Of a DNA stretch of 64,000 bases, positions 33,238 through 42,872 are shown piece by piece. Each line of letters opens with the position of its first letter. The first letter of the stretch is position 1. The DNA is taken from positions 1-64,000 of the forward strand of contig JAXHLO010000016.1 of NCBI GenBank assembly GCA_034522075.1, read 5' to 3'. The position numbers and the translations under genes are program-made. The DNA comes from UBA7803 sp034522075. GTDB taxonomy: Bacteria > Pseudomonadota > Gammaproteobacteria > Pseudomonadales > Azotimanducaceae. The notes beneath the pieces were generated by a model that had not been told where the DNA came from, did no database searches, and was given only the letters and a program-made list of their open reading frames with translations.

Positions 33238-35476
33238 CTTCTTCCCATTGATTCCTGAGTTCCCGCCACTCGGCGACATCGGGGGTTACGGTCAGCGCCA
33301 GCTCCAGATAATGCCGCGCATCGCCGGTCAGCCCCACGTCGTAGGCCTCCCGCGCCGCCCCCGCGAGGCGCTCGGCGCTGCGTTGCAGCAGGGCCTGGGC
33401 GCGTTCGTTGTCCGGGTCGAGGCGTTCCACCTCGCGCAGCAGGGCTACCGCATTACGCCCCTGGGGCTCGGTAATGAAACCGTTGTCCAGCAGGGCTTCA
33501 GCCTGGTCGAGATTTTCCGCCACCGTGTTGCGCCGCGCCACTTCCCCGTCGAGCTGGCCGCGCAGCCGATTGATGGATTCCTGGTCGAGCCCGACCGCCC
33601 GGGCCCGGTCGATGAGAGCGCGCAGGCCCTCCAGATCACCGCTGTCGAGCAGCCGCGAGGCGCTGCCCAGAAGCTGCGATTCCACTTCGTTCAAGCCCTG
33701 AGTGGCGATGGTGTTTTCGGGATCGGTGGCCAGCACCCGGTGGTAGAGTTCCGCCGCATTCTCGCCGGGCGGATTGATCAGCGCGCCGTCGGCCCGATAG
33801 GCACTGGCCTGCTGCAGCATGTCGCCGATGGCCGATTGCAGGGTGGCCGCTTCCTGAATCTTCTCGCGCACCTGGGTCAACTCGGGAAGCTGGTCGTTGG
33901 CGGCGCTGGCGCGGTCCAGATAGCTGATGGCCTGCTGAACCTCGCCGTCGTCAGCGGCCTGGGCCGCCAGGGTGGCGTAGTGCTGGCTCAAAGAATCGAG
34001 CTCGGCCTGCGCCACCGGATGCCCGGGCGCCAGCCGGCGGACCTCCTGGTAGGCCTGGATGGCCGCAGTCGCCGCCGGGATGTCCGACAGGCCGTGACTG
34101 CGCAGCAGCCCCTGGGTGCTGACCAGCAGCCGCTCGGCATGCTTGCGGTTGGTGAGCTGGCGCGACAGATCCTGCAGGCTCGGATCATCGGGAAACGCCA
34201 GGGTGGATTCCTGCAGCTTGTTCTCGGCCTGGGTGAGGTTGCCCTGCTCCAGGGCCGTGCGGATGTCTTCCTTCCACGCATCGGCCATGGTGGACAGCGC
34301 CGCGGCAGCACCCTGATGGGTGGGGTCGAGATTCAGCACGCGGCGATAGCCGGCCACGATGGTGGCCAGGCTCTGGTTGGAATCTTCCCGCAGGGAGCGG
34401 GCGTTGTTCCAGGCCTCCTGAATCATGGGGTCGTCGATGACGCCCACCGCCGCGGACAGCCGGGTCACCCAGGTCGGCTGCTGCACCAGCACGAAGGACG
34501 CGCCGCCGATCAGCCCGGCCAGCAGTGCCACCGACGCCACCGTGCGCGCCACCCGCCGGCGCCGGCGGCGGCGCAGACTGCGGTCCGACCGATGCGGGTC
34601 CCGCGCAGTGATGAGCTGTGCGCCGACGGCGCGAATCTCCTGGGTGGTCACCACCTGGGAACGCAGGGTGGCATTGGGCAGGTCCGGGCGGGCCTGCACC
34701 GCCTCCAGGGCATCGGCGAATTCCTTGCCGGTCTGAAAGCGCAGTTCCGGGCGCTTGGCCAGGGCCAGGTCCACCACTTCCTGAAACGGTGCCAGGTAGT
34801 TGGGCAGGCGCGGCACCGGCTCCTGCAGATGCTTGACCCCCAGGCTCACCGCGGTGTCGGCGCGGAACGGCACATCGCCGGTGAGCATGCGGTAGAACAC
34901 CACGCCCAGGCTGTAGATGTCCGAGCGGCCGTCGAGCTTGCGCCCGGCAGCCTGCTCCGGGCTCATGTACTGCGGCGTGCCGAGCACGGTTCCCGAGCGG
35001 CTGACGCTCGGTGCGTCGTCGAGCACGCGGGCAATGCCGAAGTCGGAGACCACGGCCGTGCCGTCTTCGCGGAACAGAATGTTCTCGGGCTTGATGTCGC
35101 GGTGGACGAAGCCGCGGCCGTGGGCGTAGTCGAGCGCCCGGCTCACCTCGCGGACCACGCGGATCGCCTCGTCGATGCGCATGCCCCGTTCCATGCGCGC
35201 ATTGAGCTCGCCGCCGCCCACGTACTCCATGACCAGATACAGCACATCGCCCACGGCGCCCACGTCGTAGACCTGGACGATGTTGGAATGGGTCAGGCGG
35301 GCATTGATGCGCGATTCCTGAATGAAACGCCGGCGGAAGTCGGCATCGCGGGCGTAATCCTCGCCCACCACTTTCAACGCCACGAGACGGCCGAACTTGC
35401 GCTGCACCGCCAGGTACACCCGGGCCATGCCGCCGCGGCCGATCTCGCGCTGAATCTGAAAGCCCGGCAGTTCCAT
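33221..35476 (-). CDS. Membrane Ser/Thr protein kinase with periplasmic helical repeats
   Basis: 751 residues. PknB-type kinase domain (about 5-265): glycine loop GRGGMARVYLAV, VALKVV with K35, catalytic HRDIKPEN (about 125-132), DFGIARV (145) and activation-loop GTPQYMSPEQAAG. A basic stretch and one transmembrane helix follow at about 309-331. The outer region (about 335-751) is helical with TPR-like units (VNLDPTHQGAAAALS, ATDPENTIATQGLNEVES, VERLDPDNERAQALL). Its ATG (35476) overlaps the MORN gene TGA by one base (TGATG) and its stop overlaps the FHA gene, so the three are translationally coupled. Probably an envelope-associated phospho-signalling unit. Confidence 0.92.
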   Translation of the reverse strand: MELPGFQIQREIGRGGMARVYLAVQRKFGRLVALKVVGEDYARDADFRRRFIQESRINARLTHSNIVQVYDVGAVGDVLYLVMEYVGGGELNARMERGMRIDEAIRVVREVSRALDYAHGRGFVHRDIKPENILFREDGTAVVSDFGIARVLDDAPSVSRSGTVLGTPQYMSPEQAAGRKLDGRSDIYSLGVVFYRMLTGDVPFRADTAVSLGVKHLQEPVPRLPNYLAPFQEVVDLALAKRPELRFQTGKEFADALEAVQARPDLPNATLRSQVVTTQEIRAVGAQLITARDPHRSDRSLRRRRRRRVARTVASVALLAGLIGGASFVLVQQPTWVTRLSAAVGVIDDPMIQEAWNNARSLREDSNQSLATIVAGYRRVLNLDPTHQGAAAALSTMADAWKEDIRTALEQGNLTQAENKLQESTLAFPDDPSLQDLSRQLTNRKHAERLLVSTQGLLRSHGLSDIPAATAAIQAYQEVRRLAPGHPVAQAELDSLSQHYATLAAQAADDGEVQQAISYLDRASAANDQLPELTQVREKIQEAATLQSAIGDMLQQASAYRADGALINPPGENAAELYHRVLATDPENTIATQGLNEVESQLLGSASRLLDSGDLEGLRALIDRARAVGLDQESINRLRGQLDGEVARRNTVAENLDQAEALLDNGFITEPQGRNAVALLREVERLDPDNERAQALLQRSAERLAGAAREAYDVGLTGDARHYLELALTVTPDVAEWRELRNQWEEGDATL

Positions 35477-36453
35477 CACGATTCCCGGGGCCGCAGCACC
35501 TGCACGTCCCCTTCCACCAGATGGCCGAGCACGAAGCGGCCGTCGACGACGATCCGCTCACCGTCCAGGCTCGCGGCGAAGCCGCTGCCGTGGGCCAGAC
35601 CGTTGATGCACGACTCGGCCTCGAACATCCATGGCTGGTCGTCGATCTCGAGCTGGCAGCGCTGCACCGCCTCCAGCGGCCGGTTCTGCACCAGATTGCC
35701 GCGATCCCAGCGCTGCAGAAACTTGCCGCCGTCGGGCGACTGCTTGACCCCGTAGCCGTGCATGCGGTTGCCGGCGAACTGGCCGCGGTAGAGGGTGCCG
35801 TCGCGCCAGTAGAACAGCCCCATGCCGGAGCGTTCATCGTCTTCGAACTGGCCGATGTAGCGGTTGCCGTTGGGCCAGTGGAACACCCCCACGCCGGTCT
35901 TATGGCCGTCCTCGAAGCGGCCCTCGTAGCGCCGCCCGTCAGGCCAGTGGAAGGTGCCTTTGCCGTGCAGGTCGCCGTCGCGGAAGACCCCCACGTAGCG
36001 CTCCCCCGACTGCCAGGTGAACTCGCCCTGGCCGGTGCGCTTACCCTCGACGAACTGCCCGGTGTAGCTGTCGCCGTTCGACCAGGTGAAAGTGCCCTGG
36101 CCGTGCATCTGATTGTCGTCGAACTGGCCTTCGTAGCGGTCGCCGTTGGGCCATTCCAGCACCCCGGAGCCTTCGCGCCGGTCGTTGACGAACTCGCCGG
36201 TATAGGTGCGCCCGTCCGGCCAGTGGTAGGTGCCCTCACCATGCATGCGGTTATTCAGGAAGTTGCCCTCGTAGCGGTGGCCGTCTGCCCACTCGTATAC
36301 CCCTTCGCCGGTGCGGAATCCGTCACGCACTTCGCCTTCATAGACGTCGCCGTTGGGCAGTTCGATGCGCCGCGTGGCCGCGTCCGCGGCGGTCACCCAG
36401 ACCACGGCCATCAGGGCCAGCACCATGCAAGAGAATTGTCGCGTTCGCGGCAA
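35476..36453 (-). CDS. Secreted MORN-repeat protein
   Basis: 325 residues. A signal peptide (MVLALMAVVWVTAADA region) is followed by about nine tandem 23-residue MORN repeats of the type GxYEGxFxxxxxHGxGTxxWPDG, beginning at GDVYEGEVRDGFRTGEGVY. After these come about 80 residues with two Cys (VQRCQLEIDD, ESCINGLAHG) that may form a disulfide. It is likely periplasmic. First gene of the MORN-kinase-FHA operon. The repeated tracts also create long spurious frames on both strands. Confidence 0.92.
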   Translation of the reverse strand: MPRTRQFSCMVLALMAVVWVTAADAATRRIELPNGDVYEGEVRDGFRTGEGVYEWADGHRYEGNFLNNRMHGEGTYHWPDGRTYTGEFVNDRREGSGVLEWPNGDRYEGQFDDNQMHGQGTFTWSNGDSYTGQFVEGKRTGQGEFTWQSGERYVGVFRDGDLHGKGTFHWPDGRRYEGRFEDGHKTGVGVFHWPNGNRYIGQFEDDERSGMGLFYWRDGTLYRGQFAGNRMHGYGVKQSPDGGKFLQRWDRGNLVQNRPLEAVQRCQLEIDDQPWMFEAESCINGLAHGSGFAASLDGERIVVDGRFVLGHLVEGDVQVLRPRES

Positions 36454-36494
36454 CTTCAGTAGACTCCGTAGGAAGCATTCATATCGTAGTGTAA

Positions 36495-37304
36495 TTGAGC
36501 CACTTTTTCTTTCTTGGTTCCTGTCTCGGCATCGGTGCGTTGAGCGGATTTCTCGGCGGCCTGCTGGGTATCGGCGGCGGCGTGGTCATCGTCCCGCTGC
36601 TGATCATTCTGCTCGACGTGCTGGCCTTTCTGCCGCCCGGGGACGTGACCGCCGTGGCGGTGGCCACATCCCTCGCCTGCGTGCTGTTCACCTCGCTGTC
36701 CGCCGCGCTGACCCAGATGCGCGCGCGCATGGTGGATTGGACCATCGCCCGCCGCTGGGCGCCGTTCGTGGTGCTGGGCAGCTTTCTCGCCGGCTGGGTG
36801 GCCACCGCCCTGCCGGTGCTGGTGTTTCGCGGCCTGATCGGCGCCTTCCTGCTGTTCGTGGCCTTCGTCATGCTGACCCGCTGGCGTCCGAGCGCCCATC
36901 ACCAGCCGCCGGGGCTCGGCCTGTCGGCCGCGCTCGGCAGCGCCGGCGGCCTGGTCTCGGGCATCGCCGGCATCGGCGGCGGCAACGTCATCGTGCCCAC
37001 CCTGGTCTATTTCAACGTCCCCGTGCACCGCGCCACCGCCACCTCGAGCACCCTGGGGGTCCCCATCGCCCTGGCCGGCACGCTGGGCTGGGTGATCGTC
37101 GGCCTGGGGCAGGACCTGGGCGCCGGCATGGTGGGTTACCTGTACGTGCCGGGATTTCTCGCCATCGTCGCCAGCGCCGTGCTGATGGCGCCCCTGGGGG
37201 TCAAGGTGGCGCACCGGGTGGCGGCTGTACCGCTGCGCCGCGCATTCGGGGTGCTGCTGGTGGTGGTCGCGGGACGCATGCTGTACAGCGCCTGGGTGGG
37301 GTGA
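36495..37304 (+). CDS. TauE/SafE-family permease
   Basis: 269 residues, eight hydrophobic segments. It carries both family half-repeats: GFLGGLLGIGGGVVIVPLL and GLVSGIAGIGGGNVIVPTL. Members export sulfite, sulfoacetate or related organic anions. Start TTG at 36495 (MSHFFFLGSCLGIGALSGFL); no better start is available. It is divergent from the MORN operon, with a 41-bp intergenic region that should hold both promoters. Confidence 0.9.
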   Translation: MSHFFFLGSCLGIGALSGFLGGLLGIGGGVVIVPLLIILLDVLAFLPPGDVTAVAVATSLACVLFTSLSAALTQMRARMVDWTIARRWAPFVVLGSFLAGWVATALPVLVFRGLIGAFLLFVAFVMLTRWRPSAHHQPPGLGLSAALGSAGGLVSGIAGIGGGNVIVPTLVYFNVPVHRATATSSTLGVPIALAGTLGWVIVGLGQDLGAGMVGYLYVPGFLAIVASAVLMAPLGVKVAHRVAAVPLRRAFGVLLVVVAGRMLYSAWVG

Positions 37305-37309
37305 GGATT

Positions 37310-37404
37310 GTAGGAGCGACCTCCAGGCTTCGCGACCTGGAATGTCGCTCCGACTAAGTCGCTCCCACAGTCTCCAGATCGCGACCCTGGAGGTCGCTCC
37401 AACA
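37310..37404. repeat. REP cluster 11
   Basis: GTAGGAGCGACCTCCAGGCTTC, inverted ACCTGGAATGTCGCTCC, then AAGTCGCTCCCACAG and CGACCCTGGAGGTCGCTCC. Three or four partly decayed units between the convergent ends of the permease and pyruvate kinase genes. Confidence 0.88.
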
Positions 37405-37417
37405 AGATGTGGTTCAG

Positions 37418-38824
37418 CTATTCCAGATGCCTCAACTGGATCGCATCCGACCCGCGCTCGGCCAGCACGTCGGAGATCACCACCACCTTGTCGCCGGCGG
37501 CGAAGCCTTCGCGTTCGCGCAGGATGGTCAGCGCCCGCTGCAGGGTCTTTTCCGGCTCGCGGCTGAACTCGATGCGATAGCTGTACACCGCCCGGTTCAG
37601 CGCCAGGCGGCGGCGCGTCTGGCTGTGGTTGGTGAAGGCGAACACGGGTACGCGCTGCGGCCGGGCGCTGGTCACCAGATCGGCGGTGATGCCGCGCCGG
37701 GTGATCACCACGATGCCCACGGCATTGAGGTCCGATGCCAGCGCCACGGCGTTCACCGCGATGTGCTGCTTGTCGGTGTCCGCCACCAGTTCTTTCTCGT
37801 AGCCCAGCCCCGCCCACAGCTCGGCGCGCTCGGCGATTTCGTGGAGCTGCGCCACGCAGCGCACCGGATGCTTACCCACGCTGGTCTCGCCGGACAGCAT
37901 GATGGCATCCACCCCTTCATAGATGGCGTTGGCCACGTCGGTGACCTCGGCGCGGGTGGGAATGGGATTCTCGATCATGGATTCCAGCAGGTGGGTGGCG
38001 ACGATGGACCGCTTGCCCCACTTGGCGGAGGAGTGAACGATACGCCGCTGCACGTTGGGCAGATCAGCAATGTTGGTCTCGATACCGAGATCGCCCCGGG
38101 CCACCATCACACCGTCGGCGGCGCGCACGATGTCGTGAATGTTGGTCACGCCTTCCTGGTCTTCGATCTTGGCGATGATCTTCACGTTCTGCCCGCGGGT
38201 GCCCAGCAACTCGCGCAGCTCGTGGATGTCGTCGACCGCGCGCACGAACGACAGAGCGATGTAATCCACCTCGTGTTCCAGGCCGAACTCGATGTCACGG
38301 CGGTCCTTGGGCGTGATGGCCGGCAGATTGACGCGGATGCCCGGCAGGTTGACGTGGCGGCGGCTGCCCAGGGTGCCGCCGTCGATGACCTTGCAGACGA
38401 GCTGATTGCCCTGCTTTTCCAGCACCTCGAAGTTCATCAGACCGTTGTCCACGGTCATGCGGTTGCCGACCTGGAGAATGTCCACCAGCTCCTTGTAGTT
38501 CACCTGGATGGAGCTGGTTTCCACGTCGCCGTCGCCGCGCACGCTCACCGTCACCACCTGGCCGGTCTTGAGATCCATGGGCTCGTTCATTTCGCCGGTG
38601 CGGATCTCCGGGCCCTGGGTGTCGAGCAGAACCGGCACCGGAAACTGCACCTTGCGGTTCAGGGTCTTGATCCAGTTGATGATGCGCGCCGCTCCCTCGT
38701 GGTCGGCGTGGGACATGTTGAGGCGCACCAGATTCATACCCGCGTGGTAGAGGGCTTCGAGCTTTTCGAAGCTGTGGGTGGCGGGGCCGATGGTGCAGAT
38801 GATCTTGGTGCGCCGGTTCTTCAT
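37418..38824 (-). CDS. pyk: Pyruvate kinase
   Basis: 468 residues, intact. PEP + ADP to pyruvate + ATP in glycolysis. KIICTIGPATHSFEKLEAL and MNLVRLNMSHADHE at the N-terminus; catalytic Lys in VKIIAKIEDQEGV; metal/substrate block VMVARGDLGIET; signature RSIVATHLLESMIENPIPTR (most relatives have Q-M where this has H-L). VDAIMLSGETSVGKHPVRCV follows, and the C-terminal allosteric domain is present. A single-gene unit with a REP cluster after its stop. Confidence 0.95.
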   Translation of the reverse strand: MKNRRTKIICTIGPATHSFEKLEALYHAGMNLVRLNMSHADHEGAARIINWIKTLNRKVQFPVPVLLDTQGPEIRTGEMNEPMDLKTGQVVTVSVRGDGDVETSSIQVNYKELVDILQVGNRMTVDNGLMNFEVLEKQGNQLVCKVIDGGTLGSRRHVNLPGIRVNLPAITPKDRRDIEFGLEHEVDYIALSFVRAVDDIHELRELLGTRGQNVKIIAKIEDQEGVTNIHDIVRAADGVMVARGDLGIETNIADLPNVQRRIVHSSAKWGKRSIVATHLLESMIENPIPTRAEVTDVANAIYEGVDAIMLSGETSVGKHPVRCVAQLHEIAERAELWAGLGYEKELVADTDKQHIAVNAVALASDLNAVGIVVITRRGITADLVTSARPQRVPVFAFTNHSQTRRRLALNRAVYSYRIEFSREPEKTLQRALTILREREGFAAGDKVVVISDVLAERGSDAIQLRHLE

Positions 38825-38883
38825 GGGTGTTCCTGTGGCGAAGCGCGCAGTCTAGTGACCCCGCGGGTCAACTACCAGAACCA

Positions 38884-41178
38884 CTAGGACCAGAACGCCG
38901 CCAGCTCGCCGGCCACCTCGGCGGCGCGCACGGTGCGCGGTTGCCAGTGGTCCGGGAAGAACTGGCGGAACGCCGGCTCGCAGAACCGCTCGTCCACCAG
39001 ACACAGCACACCCCGGTCGGCGGGGCTGCGCAGCAGCCGCCCGGCCATCTGCAGCACCTTGACCATGGCCGGCTGCTGATAGGCGACCAGCCGCCCGTCC
39101 AGACCTTCGCCGATGTAGTGTTCGGCCAGGGCCTGACGGGTCAGTGACGGTGGCGGCAGACCGACGCCGACGCAGATCACCCCAGCCAGACTCGCGCCGG
39201 TGAAATCCACCGACTCGCCGAACACGCCGCCGAGCACCACGAACCCCAGGCTCGGCTCCGCACCGTCATGGAAACCGGCCAGGAACGCGCCGCGCTCGGC
39301 CTCGCTCATGCCCGGTGTCTGGCAGCGCAGCGCCGCCCCGGGAAAGCGTTCGGCGAAGGCGTCGGCGGCCAGTTGCAGATAGTCGAAAGACGGGAACGCC
39401 GCCAGGTAGTGGCCGGCCCGGGCGCCGCGCACCGAGTCGATGAGCGACACCAGCGTCGCCACGCTGTCTGCACGCCGGCGCAGATAGGTGGGCACGTCGC
39501 GCACCACCAGCACGCCGAGCTGCCCGGCGCTGAACGGATTGCCCGCCCGCTCCGCCGGGGCGTCGGCTTCACCGTGCAGACGTGCATATAGATTCAGCGG
39601 CGATACCGTGCCGGAAAAGCGCACGTGGCCGCCGTACTCGTCGAGCCGGGCGCGGATGTACGGCCCGGGGTCGAGGCACACCAGCCGCACGGTGACCGAC
39701 CGCCCCGCCGCCTCGCCCAGGAAGACGAACCGGTCCGGGTCGTACCAGGACTCCGCACGCAGCCAGCGGCTGCAGTTGAACAACAGCTCGCGGGTGGCCG
39801 GATAAGGTTCCAGGGGCTCGGCGCCGGTGCCCACCTCGTCGACGAAACGCTGCATGGCACGAATGAGCGCATCCGGCCGGTCCATCATCTGTTCGGCAGC
39901 CAGCCCTGCGCGCCGCTTCAGGGCCAGCAGCGCCCGGTCCAGGCCGCGGATGCGCCGGGCCACAGCGTCGGGCGGATTGTCAGCGAGGGCCTCGCGGATC
40001 TCGCGGCGGGTCAATACCAGGGACAGCATGTCGCGCACCCGCGGCGCGAGCTGATGGCTTTCGTCCACCAGCAGCACCGCCTGGGAATCATTAGCGAAAC
40101 GCTGCAGCCGCACCAGCGGATCGAAGACGTAGTTGTAGTCGGCCACCACCAGGTCGCTCCAGACCGCGGCATCCAGCGCCAGCTCGAACGGACACACGGT
40201 GTGGGCCCGGGCCACCTCGGCCACGCTGGCGGGATCGGCGCCGCGGCGCTCGAGCAGTTCCACCACCGCCGGCCGGGCGCGGTCGTAGTAGCCGCGCGCG
40301 TACGGACAGGCATCCGGCTCGCACGGTGTGCCCGGCACGAAACAGGCCCGCTCACGGGCCGTGATGCTGGCGTGGCGCAGGAAGCGCTGCTCCGGGTCGA
40401 GCTGGGCGGCGGCATCGCGCACCGCCATGGCACCGGTGTTGCGGCTGGTCAGGAACAGCACCCGCCGATAGCCGGCGGCCTGCAGGGCGCGCACCGCGGG
40501 ATAAACCGTGGCCAGAGTCTTGCCGCTCCCGGTCGGAGCTTCCAGCAGCAGGTGTTCCCGGTCTCGCAGGGCCTGAAAGACACGGCGCGCCATGGCCCGC
40601 TGGAACGGCCGGTAGTCGGCGAACGGAAAGGCCAGGGTTGCCAGGTGCGCATCGCGCGCCTGCTGGTGGTCGGCCAGGTGCTCGAGCCACCAGCCGTAAG
40701 CCGTCAGGGTTTCGTCCACGAATTGCCGCGCGTCGGCGGCGCTGCAGGCGCGGGTGAACGAGCGGGTTTCCCGGCTGTCGGGGTGGCCGTAGACCAGGCG
40801 CAGCTCGAAGCCCCGGCCGTCGCCGAGCTGGCGGGCCAGCAGCCCGGCATACAGTTGCGCCTGGGCCCAGTGCACGCTGGCGTGGTGCCGGTGGGCGGCC
40901 TCCGGGTCGGCGCGGGTAGTTTTGAACTCCTCGATGAGGATGACATCGCCGGCGGCATCGCAACCGTCGATGCGTCCGGCCACCGTGACCGGCATACCGG
41001 CCAGCTCGGTTTCCAGACCGACGGCGCGCTCGCGCTCGTAGCTGTCCGGGCGGCCGGTTTGCAGCAGGCGCTGCAGGGCGATGCCCTCGTCGGCGCGGGT
41101 GCGGCCGTCGAGACGCGCGTGCAGATCGCCGCGCCGGTGCACGAATTCGGCCAGGGCGGTTACCGCCAGCTTCAGCAT
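38884..41178 (-). CDS. XPD/DinG-like helicase with N-terminal nuclease-like domain
   Basis: 764 residues. The N-terminal about 190 residues resemble a PD-(D/E)XK nuclease (VAGRIDGCDAAGDVILIEEF then KTT). The rest is a Rad3/XPD helicase: Walker A LLLEAPTGSGKTLATVYPAV and four candidate Fe-S cysteines (ACFVPGTPCEPDACPYARGY plus VCPFEL). Walker B is VLLVDESHQLAP and motif VI is VLQMAGRLLRSPADRGV. It should be a 5'-3' DNA helicase acting in repair. It follows the FAN1-like nuclease gene by 7 bp, a pairing seen in other gammaproteobacteria, so the two proteins probably act together on cross-linked or branched DNA. Confidence 0.88.
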   Translation of the reverse strand: MLKLAVTALAEFVHRRGDLHARLDGRTRADEGIALQRLLQTGRPDSYERERAVGLETELAGMPVTVAGRIDGCDAAGDVILIEEFKTTRADPEAAHRHHASVHWAQAQLYAGLLARQLGDGRGFELRLVYGHPDSRETRSFTRACSAADARQFVDETLTAYGWWLEHLADHQQARDAHLATLAFPFADYRPFQRAMARRVFQALRDREHLLLEAPTGSGKTLATVYPAVRALQAAGYRRVLFLTSRNTGAMAVRDAAAQLDPEQRFLRHASITARERACFVPGTPCEPDACPYARGYYDRARPAVVELLERRGADPASVAEVARAHTVCPFELALDAAVWSDLVVADYNYVFDPLVRLQRFANDSQAVLLVDESHQLAPRVRDMLSLVLTRREIREALADNPPDAVARRIRGLDRALLALKRRAGLAAEQMMDRPDALIRAMQRFVDEVGTGAEPLEPYPATRELLFNCSRWLRAESWYDPDRFVFLGEAAGRSVTVRLVCLDPGPYIRARLDEYGGHVRFSGTVSPLNLYARLHGEADAPAERAGNPFSAGQLGVLVVRDVPTYLRRRADSVATLVSLIDSVRGARAGHYLAAFPSFDYLQLAADAFAERFPGAALRCQTPGMSEAERGAFLAGFHDGAEPSLGFVVLGGVFGESVDFTGASLAGVICVGVGLPPPSLTRQALAEHYIGEGLDGRLVAYQQPAMVKVLQMAGRLLRSPADRGVLCLVDERFCEPAFRQFFPDHWQPRTVRAAEVAGELAAFWS

Positions 41179-41185
41179 GGGGCTC

Positions 41186-42791
41186 TCATGGGGCTTTGAA
41201 GCGCAGCACCCGGGCCGGCACGCCGAGCCCGGCGAGCTCGCGCAGCCAGACCCGCTGGGCGGGCTGCAACTGATCCGTGGGGCCCTTCACTTCCACCAGT
41301 TCCCAGGCGCCGCTGCCGTAGATCACCAGCAGGTCCGGAAAGCCGCTGCGGGCGCGTTCCAGAGCGTTGATGGCGCGCACGGCGAGCTCCAGCAGCGGCT
41401 CGTGAGGTACCTGGGTCAGCAGGACATCGAGCCACGCGTCGTCCAGCACGCCCCAGTGCACCAGACGATTGGTGATGCCCTGCTTGGCGGCCATGGTGCG
41501 GCGCAGTTGCCGGGCAAAACCGCCGGGGCGCCGCAGCTCGGCGATCCGGGCGTCCAGCAGGGCGCGCCGGGTGCGGGCGAAATCCGGCCAGAACAGATCC
41601 TGCGGGCCGGGCTGAAACGGATGGCTGAACACGCCCGCCACCGGGGCGAAGATCTCGTCCCAGAATGCCAGGCCGGCCAGACCCAGGGGCAACAGATTTT
41701 CCAGATGCCAGCCCTGACCGCCCTGGGCCGTGAGCAGTTCCAGGGCATGGCGTTCGATGCGCTCCGGCGTGGGCCCGTCCAGGGTCACGGTCGTGACGTT
41801 CGGCTCGGCGCCGCGGCGCCGGCCCGGGAAGCGCTCGGCGAAGTCTTCCTCCGCCGGGCACCACGGATCGCGGCGCATGGTCGTGAGCTCCGCGCACAGC
41901 GCCTGTTCGTCACCGTGCCGGTGCAGAATGCGCGCGCGGCGTTCCCGGGCCGGATGACTGCTGCTGCGGGCATAACAGTCGAGCGCCGCGCCGTGCTCGC
42001 CGCGCCGTTCGTGCCAGCGGCCCACCCGGTTGAGCACGCGGTCGCGCTGGCGCTGCTCGGCGCGGCTGCGCGGCGCCGGTTCCAGCAATGCGGTGATGAC
42101 GGGTGCCATGGCCGGCGTGTCATCCAGCGCCCTTGGACCAGGCCGACAGGCGCCGGCACAGCAGATAGCGCTCGAGGTGGTCGGGCTCGGCAAAGGGCCG
42201 GGTATGCGCGCTCAGCTCATAAGACTCGTAGCGCATGAGCCCCAGATCCTGGGTGACGAAGGTCGACAGATCGCCGCCGCCGCTGCCGAAGAACAGCACC
42301 TGGCAGACGTCGAAGGCACGCTGCCCGCTGATGCCGATCCACGGATGGTGCGGTGCCACGCGACGGCGGATGGCCGCGTCGCTGTAGCGGCCAAGGCACT
42401 GGGCGATCCACGCGCTTTTGGTCCGTGCCTGGATTGACGGAAACAACGCCTGCTGCTCGGGGCGGGTGAGCAGCCCGAGCAGGACGTCCGCCGGCAGCGC
42501 CGGCAAGGGCTCGACGAGCCCGGCGCCGGCCAGTTCAGCCAGGGCGGAATGACAATCGTCCACCTCGGCATAGGCGAGGCCGTCCACCCGCAGCCACAGA
42601 CCGCGCCGGGTCAGGAGCCGGGCAAAGAGCCGCTGCGCCGCTGTCCCGACGCCGTTGAACCCGCGAATCAGCGACCATTCACGCGCGCCGAGCAGCTCGC
42701 CGCTGCGCCGCGCCACCTCATCGAGCACATAGCCGACGTTGCGCGCGTAGTAGTCGGGCGGCGGCGGCTGTCGGGGATCGAGCTGGGGCAA
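41186..42791 (-). pseudogene. FAN1-like structure-specific nuclease (VRR-NUC), one frameshift
   Basis: The first frame (42791 to about 42130) holds the SAP/helical N-terminus (YYARNVGYVLDEVARRSGEL, GQRAFDVCQVLFFGSGGGDL). The second frame continues through the TPR-like middle (RDRVLNRVGRWHERRGEHGA), the family block WHLENLLPLGLAGLAFWDEI and the VRR-NUC active site. The latter contains ARSGFPDLLVIYG (Asp), ELVEVKGPTDQL (Glu-Val-Lys) and QRVWLRELAG. Combined length is about 535 residues, as for bacterial FAN1. The shift is in the stretch 42125-42190. FAN1 cleaves 5' flaps and unhooks interstrand cross-links. Confidence 0.85.
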
Positions 42792-42804
42792 TTTCCACCA
42801 GGGC

Positions 42805-42833
42805 TTGCGGCGACACGGGCCGACGCATTATAA
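42805..42833 (+). promoter_or_regulatory. Candidate sigma-70 promoter for the 42873 gene
   Basis: TTGCGG at 42805-42810 and TTATAA at 42828-42833, 17 bases apart. Transcription would begin near 42840, just before the LexA-like box and the start codon at 42873. Confidence 0.45.
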
Positions 42834-42850
42834 GGTGGTCTCGAGGTCAT

Positions 42851-42866
42851 GTGTATGTTTGTACAG
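42851..42866. promoter_or_regulatory. LexA-like SOS box
   Basis: GTGTATGTTTGTACAG matches the gammaproteobacterial CTGT-N8-ACAG palindrome except for G in place of the first C. It lies 60 bp upstream of the FAN1-like gene and 7 bp before the divergent unknown gene, in a position to repress both. Confidence 0.4.
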
Positions 42867-42872
42867 TAAGCC

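Noticed and set aside
33248..35755. 835-codon plus-strand frame, longest antisense frame in the window
   Set aside because: Lies opposite the Ser/Thr kinase; composition (His, Gln, Gly) is that of a complement of coding DNA.
34185..36242. 685-codon minus-strand frame spanning MORN and kinase genes
   Set aside because: Alternate-frame shadow; its long openness comes from the periodic MORN repeats.
32094..36453. Type VI secretion threonine-phosphorylation (PpkA/Fha) locus
   Set aside because: Kinase and FHA are present but no Tss structural genes, PppA or TagR-like genes are nearby.
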